The position numbers were made by a program, and so were the translations under genes. The notes under the pieces were generated by a model. It saw only the letters and a list, made by a program, of their open reading frames with translations. It did no database searches and was not told the origin of the DNA. A stretch of DNA of 64,000 bases from Candidatus Obscuribacter phosphatis (lineage in GTDB: Bacteria > Cyanobacteriota > Vampirovibrionia > Obscuribacterales > Obscuribacteraceae), in NCBI GenBank assembly GCA_001899315.1, contig MOYA01000003.1:210369-274368 (forward strand), written 5' to 3'. Below are positions 1-7,320 of the stretch, in pieces; position 1 is the stretch's first letter; each line of letters opens with the position of its first letter.

Positions 1-214
1 CCATTCTCAGTCTCTGGCAAGCAATTTGAGGAGCGCAGGCAGTCTGGGTATCGTCTATCAAAGCGTGCGCAACAGCCCGACAGGCGAGTGCGTGGCGGTA
101 TGGCGCGCGCGCGTGTTATCGAATGCACGAGAAGATAGACATATAACTTATCGGTGGAACGGCAGCAAAATAACAGGTTATTTTGACAAGTCAGCCTATC
201 AAGCCCTCCTGTGA
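1..214 (+). CDS. RES-domain protein (toxin), C-terminal fragment cut by window edge
   Basis: The reading frame is open from base 2 and ends at TGA 212-214, so only the last 70 residues are present. They contain HSQSLASNLR, then GIVYQSVRNS, then CVAVWRA, then a Y-x-W-[ND]-G segment (TYRWNGSKI). This order is typical of the end of the RES domain, whose members act as NAD+-degrading toxins paired with an Xre/DUF2384 antitoxin. The antitoxin normally lies just upstream, so it would be outside this window. An apparent TTG start at 26 is internal to the frame and is not a real start. Family assignment is fairly secure; activity is inferred from family knowledge only. Confidence 0.72.
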   Translation, partial: HSQSLASNLRSAGSLGIVYQSVRNSPTGECVAVWRARVLSNAREDRHITYRWNGSKITGYFDKSAYQALL

Positions 215-608
215 TTTAGTGAATTGTTTTGCATTTCCAAGCACTGTGCGGCTTTCAGCCTTGAAAAATTGCATTTTGATTCGCCGAACTTTGCAAGTTA
301 ACACACTAAGTCACAAGAAAGTCTCCTTCGTCTTGCCTTTTCTCGACTTCGATTTCGCCACTAAAGTCACCCCCGCTTACTCAGCCAATCGAAAGGATTT
401 AACGACACGCCTTTCCTCACTTCAAGTATGGGGTTGCTGTGACGCTCTCACTTGACCTGTTACCCTGCTAATGAAAGCAGATCGGCTTGCTTGCGAGCGT
501 CCGCCGTCCAAGGAGCAGTCTATTAAAGCTAGCCGAGGTTTCGTAACCAACCGCTCCACTGCTTAGCTGGGACTGTTGGGTCGGGCGCCTGGGGCTGCAG
601 TTTATTAA
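215..608. other. Non-coding stretch between RES gene and toxin gene
   Basis: No convincing gene was seen. A 90-codon frame at 183-455 overlaps the RES gene and has no recognisable protein features. The segment contains the left copy of a 34-bp repeat (451-484) and a GC-rich stretch just before the toxin gene. Confidence 0.5.
451..484 (+). repeat. Left copy of 34-bp imperfect direct repeat
   Basis: Matches 3235-3268 at 30 of 34 positions in the same orientation. Shared blocks are CTTGACCTGTT at the left and GAAAGCAGATCG at the right. The two copies bracket the toxin and immunity genes. The core TGACCTGT also occurs at 3946-3953 and inverted at 4831-4838, the latter inside the left end of the IS3 element. 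Confidence 0.7.
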
Positions 609-2372
609 GTGACTCATAAAGGTATATCATTAGAGCAGGAGCCGCCCGGGGGCGCCGGAATGACCGAGATGGTAAAGGAGCAAGGGGAACAGGTGGAACG
701 GCAGCCAGAGGCTAAGCCGTCAGCCTCGCCCGACGCCCAGGCTATAGCTTCACCGACTGCCCGGGAAAAACAATCAGCCGAAGCTGACAGGACAAACCAG
801 AGCAGCGGGTCAATTGCGGAACTGGCCCTAAAGAGCCGAGGAATGAGTCGGGAGCAAGTGACCAAGCTACTAAAGGAGCAAGGCGACAGCGTAAGCATCG
901 ATTACGGCAAAGGGCTTGAGGCTTCTAGAAAGACCGGGCTTACAGCCAAAGACATTGAGTTAAAATCGCAGGAGCCGCAAGAAGACTTGAGGCCCATAAC
1001 CCCTAAGCAAGTCGAAGTCGGTCCGCAAGTGATCCGGGCAGGATTAGATTACAACGTAGATAATCAGCCGTTAAGCCAGAAATTAGCCAAGTTCGCCGAA
1101 TCGGCACAAGCGCGACTTATGGACCCGGCCGGGCGACAAGCTTACTTTCAGGGGCTAATAGATAAGACTTTAGGAATAGGCGAAGGGCTGAATGAAGCGA
1201 AAGAAGAGATAAAGTCCGGGCTTAGCGGCGCGGCGCAGAAAGCCTGGACCGGGATAAAGGATGGAAGCGTGGCCCGATTCTTGGCGCAGCCAAATGCTAT
1301 CAACGAGCCCTTATTCAAGACTATTGGCACCTGTTTTGATGCCATGAGAAAAGACCCGAACGCAGTCAATAACGTGCTAACGATAATGGGGCGAGAACTT
1401 CTAGAGGCAAACGACAAATACAGCCAGATGCCCCCCAGAGAGCGCGGCATACAAGACGGTAAAGCAATGTTTTATTTCATCAATCCATCGGGCAGCATTG
1501 AAGCAGCCGACATGGCGATTATGGCGGGAGAGAGAGTGTTAGAGCCGGTGGATAAGGTGCTGGTGGAAGTTGTAAGAAAGTCGATGGAGACAGCTGGAGA
1601 GTTAGCGAAGACATCAGTGGAAGCGGCAAAAGAGACAAAGCAAATGCTCTTCGATTGGCTCAAGGTCAAGGGCTTTAAGCCAAAAGACATGCAACTGGTG
1701 GGTGTACCGGAGGGATACTTTGATGGTATTCAGCCAACAGAGACCTTAAAGCCGGCTGATACTTTTAACGCCATGTCGAAAGCTGACGACATAGGCAGCA
1801 GTGGCAAGCCTGGTGATATACAATCAGGCAAACCGTCGGAGATAGGTAATGAAGCATTGGACAACCCAGAAGGGTTAGCAGAGTTAGCAAAGAAATTCGG
1901 CATATCGATGCCGCCAAGAGACACGTATGTCTTTGTCGGGGAAAAAGATGCTGTATCGGCGGAAGCAGCAGCAAAGCGCCTTGGGCTGACAAAAGAGCAA
2001 TTGGCAAAGCTGGACGATGCTACGCTTGGCGCTCAGAATCTGGAGAGAGTGCCAGATTATAGGGATGCGTTTTTCAATAGACATCCCGGACTCATACCAG
2101 TAGCCGATAGAATCATCGTTCACCATGCCATTCCTAAGTGGTTTCTGAAAGAGCATCCTCGATTGTTTACCGCTAAAGAAGTTAACGATATTGAGTCATT
2201 GAGGGGCATTTATAAAAGTGTAAATGATGATTTGCACAACGATAAATTGCATAATGCTTGGCGCTACTTTGCTTTGAGTAATCCAAATCCCACAAGGTCC
2301 GAGGTTTTGAAGATGGTAGAAAAGTTGGATACCAAGTACGGAAGATTGTTTATACCAACTGAGGGAAGATAG
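609..2372 (+). CDS. Polymorphic-toxin-like protein with probable HNH-type nuclease tip
   Basis: 587 residues from GTG 609; ATG 660 (residue 18) is an equally possible start, as neither has a good ribosome site. Residues 1-130 are charged, Gln/Pro/Ala-rich and probably disordered. The middle (about 140-400) is mainly helical with no recognised domain. The last 85 residues form a separate module: VHHAIPKWFL, then FTAKEVNDIESLRGI, then DLHNDKLHNAWRYF, ending KYGRLF. A paired His followed by an LH-x(3)-LH-x2-W segment resembles HNH/EndoVII-fold toxins of polymorphic toxin systems, which cut DNA or RNA. No Sec signal peptide or membrane segment is visible. The gene 3 nt downstream is the likely immunity partner. 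The nuclease call is inferred from motif shape. Confidence 0.6.
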   Translation: MTHKGISLEQEPPGGAGMTEMVKEQGEQVERQPEAKPSASPDAQAIASPTAREKQSAEADRTNQSSGSIAELALKSRGMSREQVTKLLKEQGDSVSIDYGKGLEASRKTGLTAKDIELKSQEPQEDLRPITPKQVEVGPQVIRAGLDYNVDNQPLSQKLAKFAESAQARLMDPAGRQAYFQGLIDKTLGIGEGLNEAKEEIKSGLSGAAQKAWTGIKDGSVARFLAQPNAINEPLFKTIGTCFDAMRKDPNAVNNVLTIMGRELLEANDKYSQMPPRERGIQDGKAMFYFINPSGSIEAADMAIMAGERVLEPVDKVLVEVVRKSMETAGELAKTSVEAAKETKQMLFDWLKVKGFKPKDMQLVGVPEGYFDGIQPTETLKPADTFNAMSKADDIGSSGKPGDIQSGKPSEIGNEALDNPEGLAELAKKFGISMPPRDTYVFVGEKDAVSAEAAAKRLGLTKEQLAKLDDATLGAQNLERVPDYRDAFFNRHPGLIPVADRIIVHHAIPKWFLKEHPRLFTAKEVNDIESLRGIYKSVNDDLHNDKLHNAWRYFALSNPNPTRSEVLKMVEKLDTKYGRLFIPTEGR

Positions 2373-2375
2373 AAA

Positions 2376-2843
2376 ATGAAATTTTACTGCCTGGGACCCC
2401 AAGCGGCGGGCGATTTAGGGGACAACTCAGTTACAGGTGACTTGAGAGAGAGACCGCCCAAGGTCTATCGCTTTCATTTGCAATTGGAGCGGTGGCCAAA
2501 GGATGACTTGATTGATGGCTTTGCTACGTATGCGTGTACGAGCCGACTAGCTAAGGCTCTCGCTGATAGTGGCTTAACTGGTTTTGAGTTAGGAGATGTG
2601 GAAATAACTTTTGATAGTCAGTTTCACATCTGGGCGAGTTTGCATAAAAACGAGATATTGCCAGAGTTCAAGTGGCTCAAAATAACAGGTAAGGCTGGGA
2701 TTGATGATTTTGGAATGGTGCAGGGCCCGTGTCCTATGCCGCTGGTGGTTTCAGAAGAGGCGCTGAAGCTCCTGAATGAATTTAAGTTATCTGTCTGTGA
2801 CGTCGAGATATACGAGGGACAAGAGTTATCAGCCGCGGGTTAA
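2376..2843 (+). CDS. Probable immunity protein for the upstream toxin
   Basis: 155 residues, ATG 2376 only 3 nt after the toxin stop, with GAGGGAAG about 10 nt upstream, so the pair is probably co-transcribed and coupled. It starts MKFYCLGPQ and ends with a segment like PMPLVVSEEALKLLNEF. That tail resembles small immunity proteins of the Imm11/DUF1629 kind, in which a 'vvSe..l.lL' helix precedes the C-terminus. No signal peptide or membrane segment is visible, which suits a cytoplasmic antidote. The role rests on position and weak motif resemblance; the exact family is not established. Confidence 0.5.
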   Translation: MKFYCLGPQAAGDLGDNSVTGDLRERPPKVYRFHLQLERWPKDDLIDGFATYACTSRLAKALADSGLTGFELGDVEITFDSQFHIWASLHKNEILPEFKWLKITGKAGIDDFGMVQGPCPMPLVVSEEALKLLNEFKLSVCDVEIYEGQELSAAG

Positions 2844-3234
2844 GTGAAATTGGATGGATCGGGTGCCCCAAATACGGGTTAGCCTACAAATGCAAACCGC
2901 CGGTGATACCACCAGTCAAGACCACCGATTAATTAAAAGCCTCGTAAGCCGCACCAAATAACCATCCAAAGCGATCGATTTCAAGATGGCGCACACGACA
3001 TATACATTGCCAATCGCATCAAATCCAGATCCCAAGTAAATATCTTGACTTCGCTACCTCTTCAGGCATTGTAAACTCTTGCAGAAAGAATCTCATTCTT
3101 AGAATAACGAGACCAAGACCCCGCCTAATAAGAGGGTTTCCGGGGTAATGCTTGCATAAAAAAGTACGATGCAGTTCAATTGCATGCCAATTTGCACGCT
3201 ATTTGCTGAAGATTTTGGCACGATATTTGCATGA

Positions 3235-3268
3235 CTTGACCTGTTCTCCGGCTAAAGAAAGCAGATCG
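3235..3268 (+). repeat. Right copy of 34-bp imperfect direct repeat
   Basis: Same orientation as 451-484, with mismatches at repeat positions 12, 13, 16 and 22. It lies 392 bp past the immunity gene. No target duplication or recombinase gene was found next to either copy. Confidence 0.7.
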
Positions 3269-3483
3269 CAAACTGAAAGGTCATGGGTACAATCCCGGAC
3301 TCAGCCGGTTTCACTCAGCTGAACCATACATATCGACGCCGTGCAAAAATCGCGCAATGTCTAATTGCTCTTGAGCAAAAAAACTGTAGCGGTTTTCTTG
3401 CAAAGTGACAGGCAGTTGCAGGAAATAGGCGCGTAAAATTCGGACGCTCCAAGAAGAGCACCGACTAGAACAAGAAGCTAGCC

Positions 3484-3576
3484 ATGCGCCTTTTGAACGG
3501 AGGTCACTCGGACAGAGACATTGCTGAAACACTCAGCGTGCATACCTCAACGATATTCAGGCTGCTTAATTCCTGA
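3484..3576 (+). pseudogene. Relic of IS630-type transposase N-terminus
   Basis: ATG 3484 to TGA 3574-3576 encodes about 30 residues, including LLNGGHSDRDIAETL followed by STIFRLL. This fits the first helix-turn-helix of IS630/Tc1-type transposases, in which '..G.s..eIA..l.vs..tV.r.' is typical. The rest of the gene is missing and upstream residues fit only with a frame change, so this is a dead fragment. The opposite-strand frame at 3311-3532 is its shadow. Confidence 0.35.
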
Positions 3577-3761
3577 TACTACAGGCAGTTAGGCAGCCTG
3601 AGATTTATCGTGAATAGAAACCTGACATTTATCGAGAAAATTCACAATCTCGAATAAGGTCAAAACCCCAGACTGTCCAGCTGAACGAACTTCTTGCCAA
3701 AAATAGAAACCAATCCCCCAGATGATGCAATAATTATCAAAGTTCAAGCCTGGAGGTTGAG

Positions 3762-3941
3762 TTGGATTTAAGCAGCATTCTTATTGGCGTTGTCGCGCCT
3801 CTATGCATAATATATGTGGCTTTCAAAATAAAAGATGTCCATAAAGTCGCGCTTAAGCAAGCTGCAGATACGCTCGAACTTCAAAGAGAAAACAACAAAA
3901 TATTGCGCGAAATACTTGCTGCGCTCACAGGAAAAGAATAG
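3762..3941 (+). CDS. Small membrane protein, 59 aa, unknown function
   Basis: TTG start at 3762 with GGAGG at 3752-3756 (5 nt spacing) and stop TAG 3939-3941. The product has one hydrophobic span (about residues 4-20, SSILIGVVAPLCIIYVAF) followed by a charged amphipathic helix with ADTLELQRENNKILREIL, which reads as a short coiled coil. The layout is a tail-in-cytoplasm single-pass protein. It lies between transposon relics, directly left of a TGACCTGT sequence and a truncated IS6 copy, so it may be cargo of a lost element. Function is not recognised. The ribosome site and clean protein composition are the support. Confidence 0.5.
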   Translation: MDLSSILIGVVAPLCIIYVAFKIKDVHKVALKQAADTLELQRENNKILREILAALTGKE

Positions 3942-3975
3942 GAAATGACCTGTCCCAAGTTTAGTCGGCAACTAG

Positions 3976-4608
3976 ATGAAGGAGCGCGGAGTCGACAGCG
4001 ATAACACCACCATTTATCGCTGGTTCCAGCACCATGCACCCGAGATGGAAAAGCGGCTGCGATGGCATGACCGTCCCGCTTTGTTTTACAGTACCTGGCA
4101 CATTGATGAAACTTACTTCAAGGTAAAAGGGGCAGTGAAAGTACCTCTATCGCGCGATCACCAAAGACGGCAAGACAATTGATTTCTACCTTTCTCCTGC
4201 GCGACGCGCGGCTATGGCAAAGCACCTTCTCTGTAAAACATTGAAGAAAATGCAACCTGAAGGTGATCCAGACGTCATCAATACCGACAAAAATTCAGCT
4301 TATAGTGCCGTTCTCAATGAAATGATTGCGCAAGGCAAATGTGAACCAGATATTCAGCACCGACAAGTAAAGCACCTAAACAATAGGCTAGAAGCTGATC
4401 TTGGCAAACTCAAGCGGTTGATACATCCTGCTCGCGGATTCAAATCCATGAAACCGCCTATGCCACCATTTAATACTTTGAAGTAATGCGAATTCTCAGA
4501 AAAGGTTAGATGATCCTATGGCAACTCTTGCCAGACTTCAAGGGCGAAGTGTTTCTTATTGAGCGAATCTTCGGAATTGAAAATCTTTCTCTCTACGAAG
4601 AGTTCTAG
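3976..4608 (+). pseudogene. Truncated, frameshifted IS6-family transposase
   Basis: Recognisable IS6 segments occur in order: NTTIYRWFQHHAPEMEKRLR, then WHIDETYFKVKG with the first catalytic Asp, a frame change, then YLYRAITKDGKTIDFYLSP, VINTDKNSAY with the second catalytic Asp, HLNNRLEADLGKLKRL with the Glu/Lys motif, and GFKSMK. A second frame change gives YFEVMRILRKG, a stop, and FKGEVFLIERIFGI to TAG 4606-4608. The N-terminal 50 or more residues are missing; a stop lies directly before ATG 3976. Two frameshifts and two internal stops make it inactive. The left truncation coincides with the end of a TGACCTGTCCCAAG segment, suggesting another element inserted there. Confidence 0.85.
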
Positions 4609-4864
4609 AAATCTCTAAAGGCTTAACTTGAATTTGCATGAAAACTGAGATTGGTGAAGGAATTACTCTCTCCGCCACCTATTTTGAAACAGCTTTCAGC
4701 AACAGCGCCGCTTTAAGTACCATCGCAAATATCAAAGTCAGACGTTCTTGAAATTCGCAATTAGTTTGCACGCAAGTCGGCAAATGATTACAGCTCTCTG
4801 CAACTACCCTGGGTGTCTATGATTAGTGAGACAGGTCAAGAGTTAAAATAGAGGAACGGGGATA

Positions 4865-5308
4865 GTGAGGCAAAAGTCTTTGGTAGCTTCGAAATTGTCC
4901 GTATCAACTCTAGTAAGTTCTGATGAGCCAGGGTCTCACAACGAGGTACAAGTGGTCAGCAAAGCCCGCCGATTTACCGCTAAGTTTAAGCAGAAAGTTC
5001 TGAAGGATATTGAGGCTTTGACGCCATCAGAGCGTGGTGCTTACCTAAGAAAGAACGGCTTGTATTCTTCGCACATTTGGCGTTGGCGCAAGCAAGTAGA
5101 TCAAAGTCCTGCTGGTGTTTTGGTGGAGGGCAGATCAGGTCGAAAATCTACAAAAGATCCGAATGCCGCTAAGATTCTCCAGCTAGAACGTGAAAATGAA
5201 AGGCTGAATCGAAAGCTCAAGCAGGCAGAGACAATCATTGAAGTCCAAAAAAAACTTTCAGATCTTCTGGGTCTGCCGATGGCGGATCATCAGAAGCCAG
5301 ATGTCTAG
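4865..5308 (+). CDS. IS3-family transposase OrfA
   Basis: 147 residues from GTG 4865. Residues about 35-90 form a helix-turn-helix (RRFTAKFKQKVL, then GAYLRKNGLYSSHIWRWRKQ), which binds the element ends. This is followed by a leucine-zipper-like coiled coil (LQLERENERLNRKLKQAETI). The product is the DNA-binding and regulatory half of the transposase. The A_AAA_AAA run at 5248-5254 lies inside its 3' part, and a -1 slip there joins it to orfB. Read without slipping, translation stops at 5308. Confidence 0.85.
   Translation: MRQKSLVASKLSVSTLVSSDEPGSHNEVQVVSKARRFTAKFKQKVLKDIEALTPSERGAYLRKNGLYSSHIWRWRKQVDQSPAGVLVEGRSGRKSTKDPNAAKILQLERENERLNRKLKQAETIIEVQKKLSDLLGLPMADHQKPDV
5248..5254 (+). promoter_or_regulatory. 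Programmed -1 ribosomal frameshift site (A AAA AAA)
   Basis: Eight A residues at 5247-5254 give the heptamer A_AAA_AAA exactly in the orfA phase (codons CAA AAA AAA CTT). A -1 slip moves translation into the orfB phase, which is open from here through 5335 and on to 6378. Such heptamers control OrfAB production in IS3-family elements. No stimulatory stem-loop was examined in detail. Confidence 0.75.
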
Positions 5309-5334
5309 AAGCTATCGCTGAGCTATCTGAGACA

Positions 5335-6378
5335 GTGGGTGTGGCCAATGCCTGTACTGCCTTAGGTGTTTCAAGGGCAACTTTCTACAGAAGCTTAAAG
5401 CCAAAGAAAGAACCAGAAAAGAAGGCCAGAGCTGCCCCGAAGAGAAGATTGTCTGATCCGGAAAGAGCGAATATTCTGGATGTACTAAATAGCGAGCGCT
5501 TCGTAGACTTGGCCCCGAGTCAAGTGTACGCGCGCCTTTTAGATGATGGCATCTATCTTTGTTCTGTTTCGACTATGTATAGAATCTTACGAACCGCTGG
5601 CGCAGTACTTGAACGCCGACGTCAACGGAGGCATCGAGAGTACAAAAAGCCTGAGTTGCTGGCCACTGCACCTAACCAGGTGTGGAGCTGGGACATCACC
5701 AAAGTTCGAGGTCCTGAGAAATTAGTCTATTTCCACTTGTATGTCATTATCGATATTTACAGCCGTTATGTAGTTGGCTGGCTCGTTGCAGATAGAGAGT
5801 CTGGCGCATTAGCTGAAGCCCTAATTCAAGAGTGCTGTAATAGACAAAAGATAGAGCACAATCAGCTCATCATTCACTCTGATCGTGGTGCCGCTATGAA
5901 ATCGAAGCCAGTTAGTGATCTATTGGAAGTTCTACAGGTAACGAAGTCACTGAGCCGTCCACGAGTTAGCAATGACAATCCGTATTCAGAGTCTCAGTTT
6001 AAAACGCTCAAGTATCATCCAGCTTTTCCTGATAGATTTGGATGCCTAGAGGATTCAAGAATTTTCTGTCAGAGCTTCTTTCACTGGTACAACAATGTGC
6101 ACTACCACAGCTCTTTAGCTTTGTTGACTCCATCTACAATTCACAACCAGCAGTCAGCAGCTATTTTGGAGCAACGAGCAAACGTCCTCCAGAATGCTCA
6201 TGCTCTTAATCCAGAGCGTTTCGTCAAAGGAATTCCCAAACCAGCTCAGCCACTGACTGCTGCATGGATCAATCCACCACAGTTCAATCAAACCGAGATG
6301 GGAGCTCTCAGCTCTGCTGAGCGTTCCCATCTCGGAACGCAGGCATTGGCAATGCCTGCAGCCAAGCAAGCTACCTAG
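5335..6378 (+). CDS. IS3-family transposase OrfB (DDE integrase catalytic part)
   Basis: 347 residues if started at GTG 5335, but the phase is open upstream to the slippery site, so the natural product is probably the OrfAB fusion (4865-6378). After an HTH_21 helix region (residues about 30-90), the rve integrase core carries the DDE triad: WSWDITK, HSDRGAAMKS and NPYSESQFKTLKY. The C-terminus reads FFHWYNNVHYHSSL and LLTPSTIH, as in this IS3 branch. All catalytic residues are present. The last 30 codons contain two strong hairpins (6293-6335 and 6339-6359). Confidence 0.9.
   Translation: MGVANACTALGVSRATFYRSLKPKKEPEKKARAAPKRRLSDPERANILDVLNSERFVDLAPSQVYARLLDDGIYLCSVSTMYRILRTAGAVLERRRQRRHREYKKPELLATAPNQVWSWDITKVRGPEKLVYFHLYVIIDIYSRYVVGWLVADRESGALAEALIQECCNRQKIEHNQLIIHSDRGAAMKSKPVSDLLEVLQVTKSLSRPRVSNDNPYSESQFKTLKYHPAFPDRFGCLEDSRIFCQSFFHWYNNVHYHSSLALLTPSTIHNQQSAAILEQRANVLQNAHALNPERFVKGIPKPAQPLTAAWINPPQFNQTEMGALSSAERSHLGTQALAMPAAKQAT
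6293..6359 (+). repeat. Two perfect hairpins at the 3' end of orfB
   Basis: The first has an 11-bp outer stem, CCGAGATGGGA (6293-6303) against TCCCATCTCGG (6325-6335), with an inner CTCAGC/GCTGAG stem. The second is GCAGGCATTG (6339-6348) against CAATGCCTGC (6350-6359) with a one-base loop. Neither is followed by a T-run, so they are not standard terminators. They may fold in mRNA or as single-stranded DNA. Confidence 0.8.
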
Positions 6379-6482
6379 TAGAAGTACTCTATTTCATTTT
6401 TAATCTGTCTCATTGTCATTGACAAATAGCGCTAGCTGAATAGGACGGTTCTATTACATCTAAGCCTTAAGGCAAAGAATCG

Positions 6483-6863
6483 TCAGTTCGCTGTTAATTT
6501 ATCAAATATAACGCGATTCACTTTGTCGTCGTCGAAATAGATGCAAACAGTGCAACAAATACTCCTTCCATCATGATTGATTTTCTCGGATATGCAATAC
6601 TCCAGATAATCTTCTTTTGGAAGACCACAGTACCATCTGCTTCTAGAGCCCATACCAAATGAATTCTGAATATCTTGTCGACTTTGCCCCAGAATATTCG
6701 GCAAGCGTGAACTAAGAAACTTCCATCTCGCGTTATCGTTCGAGCCAGGCAGAAACTCACTCGTTCTATAGACACCCGACCAATCGTCTGCGATTGCAAA
6801 TCTTGATGAACAGAACAAGATTGCTATGAAAAAAATTACTCTCTGTACTGTTCTCATGGACAT
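6483..6863 (-). CDS. Secreted hypothetical protein, possibly BamE/SmpA-like
   Basis: 126 residues. The N-terminus VQRVIFFIAILFCSSRFAIA followed by DD is a clear Sec signal peptide with cleavage near residue 25. The mature part has LPNILGQSRQDIQNSFG and ends ICCTVCIYFDDDKVNRVIFD, which recalls the small BamE/SmpA-type fold (a G-x-s-r-x-e-V helix, then a final strand with 'Fd..kV..v'). Several Cys suggest disulfides outside the cytoplasm. It stands alone, read toward the IS3 element, with no operon partner. Function is unknown; the fold comparison is only a resemblance. Confidence 0.6.
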   Translation of the reverse strand: MSMRTVQRVIFFIAILFCSSRFAIADDWSGVYRTSEFLPGSNDNARWKFLSSRLPNILGQSRQDIQNSFGMGSRSRWYCGLPKEDYLEYCISEKINHDGRSICCTVCIYFDDDKVNRVIFDKLTAN

Positions 6864-7140
6864 ATCCCCTAAGCGCTAGAAGGGATATTATAACAAGCGC
6901 CCTCGATTTCCATAGCAAAAGGGCACTCTCTCTATGGTCGAGGGAGAGCGATTGAAAGGCATGCGAAAGTGATTGTGCTCAGTAAAATCAGCCTAGCATA
7001 ATGAAATCAGCAGCAAAGCAGCGAAGCAGCGAAGGCAACACCCCAAAACAGGGAATGCAAAACCCAAAGATCCAAATCAGAAGTCACAAGTAAGACGATG
7101 TTCGCAAAATACTCGCCGGCAACGAATACTTGCTTAGCAA
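6864..7140. other. Intergenic stretch without recognised gene
   Basis: It presumably carries the promoter of the leftward secreted-protein gene. Short AGCAGCGAAG-type repetitions occur near 7011-7033. Nothing else is recognised. Confidence 0.4.
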
Positions 7141-7320
7141 AATCCCTCGTTTAGAGACGAATGCCTGAACGAAACTTGGTTTCGTTCAATAGATGAAGCG
7201 CGCACAATCACTGAGGAATGGAGGCACAACTACAACACGATAAGACCGCATGGGTCGCTGGGAAGAATTGCACCGTCGGAATTCGCTCAGCAATTTCGAG
7301 AACAGAAATTGTCCGCTTGA
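7141..7320 (+). pseudogene. C-terminal remnant of a second IS3-family OrfB
   Basis: An open phase ending at TGA 7318-7320 encodes FRDECLNETWFRSIDEARTI, then EEWRHNYNTIRPHGSLGRIA and PSEFAQQF. This is the standard C-terminus of IS3-type integrases, including the Glu of the DDE triad within RDECLNE. No start codon or upstream catalytic domain remains, so it is a fragment. It differs from the OrfB at 5335-6378, which ends in a different motif set, so it comes from another IS3 subgroup. Confidence 0.8.

Larger units (their letters stand above)
2844..3761. other. Degenerate intergenic stretch with repeat and transposase relic
   Basis: 918 bases without an intact gene. It contains the right copy of the 34-bp repeat (3235-3268) and a short relic of a transposase helix-turn-helix (3484-3576). 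The rest shows no coding character that I can recognise. Confidence 0.5.
4820..6418 (+). mobile_element. Complete IS3-family insertion sequence
   Basis: About 1.6 kb with two overlapping-phase genes (orfA 4865-5308, orfB 5335-6378). Imperfect terminal inverted repeats are visible: left TGATTAGTGAGACAG at 4820 and right end, read inward, TGACAATGAGACAG ending at 6418. The similarity continues for roughly 32 bases to AAATAGAG. I saw no clear short target duplication. Both genes and the frameshift site are intact, so the copy could be active. It lies between two dead transposase fragments (IS6 on the left, another IS3 on the right). Confidence 0.85.

Noticed and set aside
183-455. 90-codon forward frame after the RES gene
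   Set aside because: It overlaps the RES gene, has no ribosome site, and has no protein-like pattern.
3270-3310. Possible tRNA T-arm remnant (GGGTACAATCCC)
   Set aside because: The stem bases do not pair and no other tRNA arms are present.
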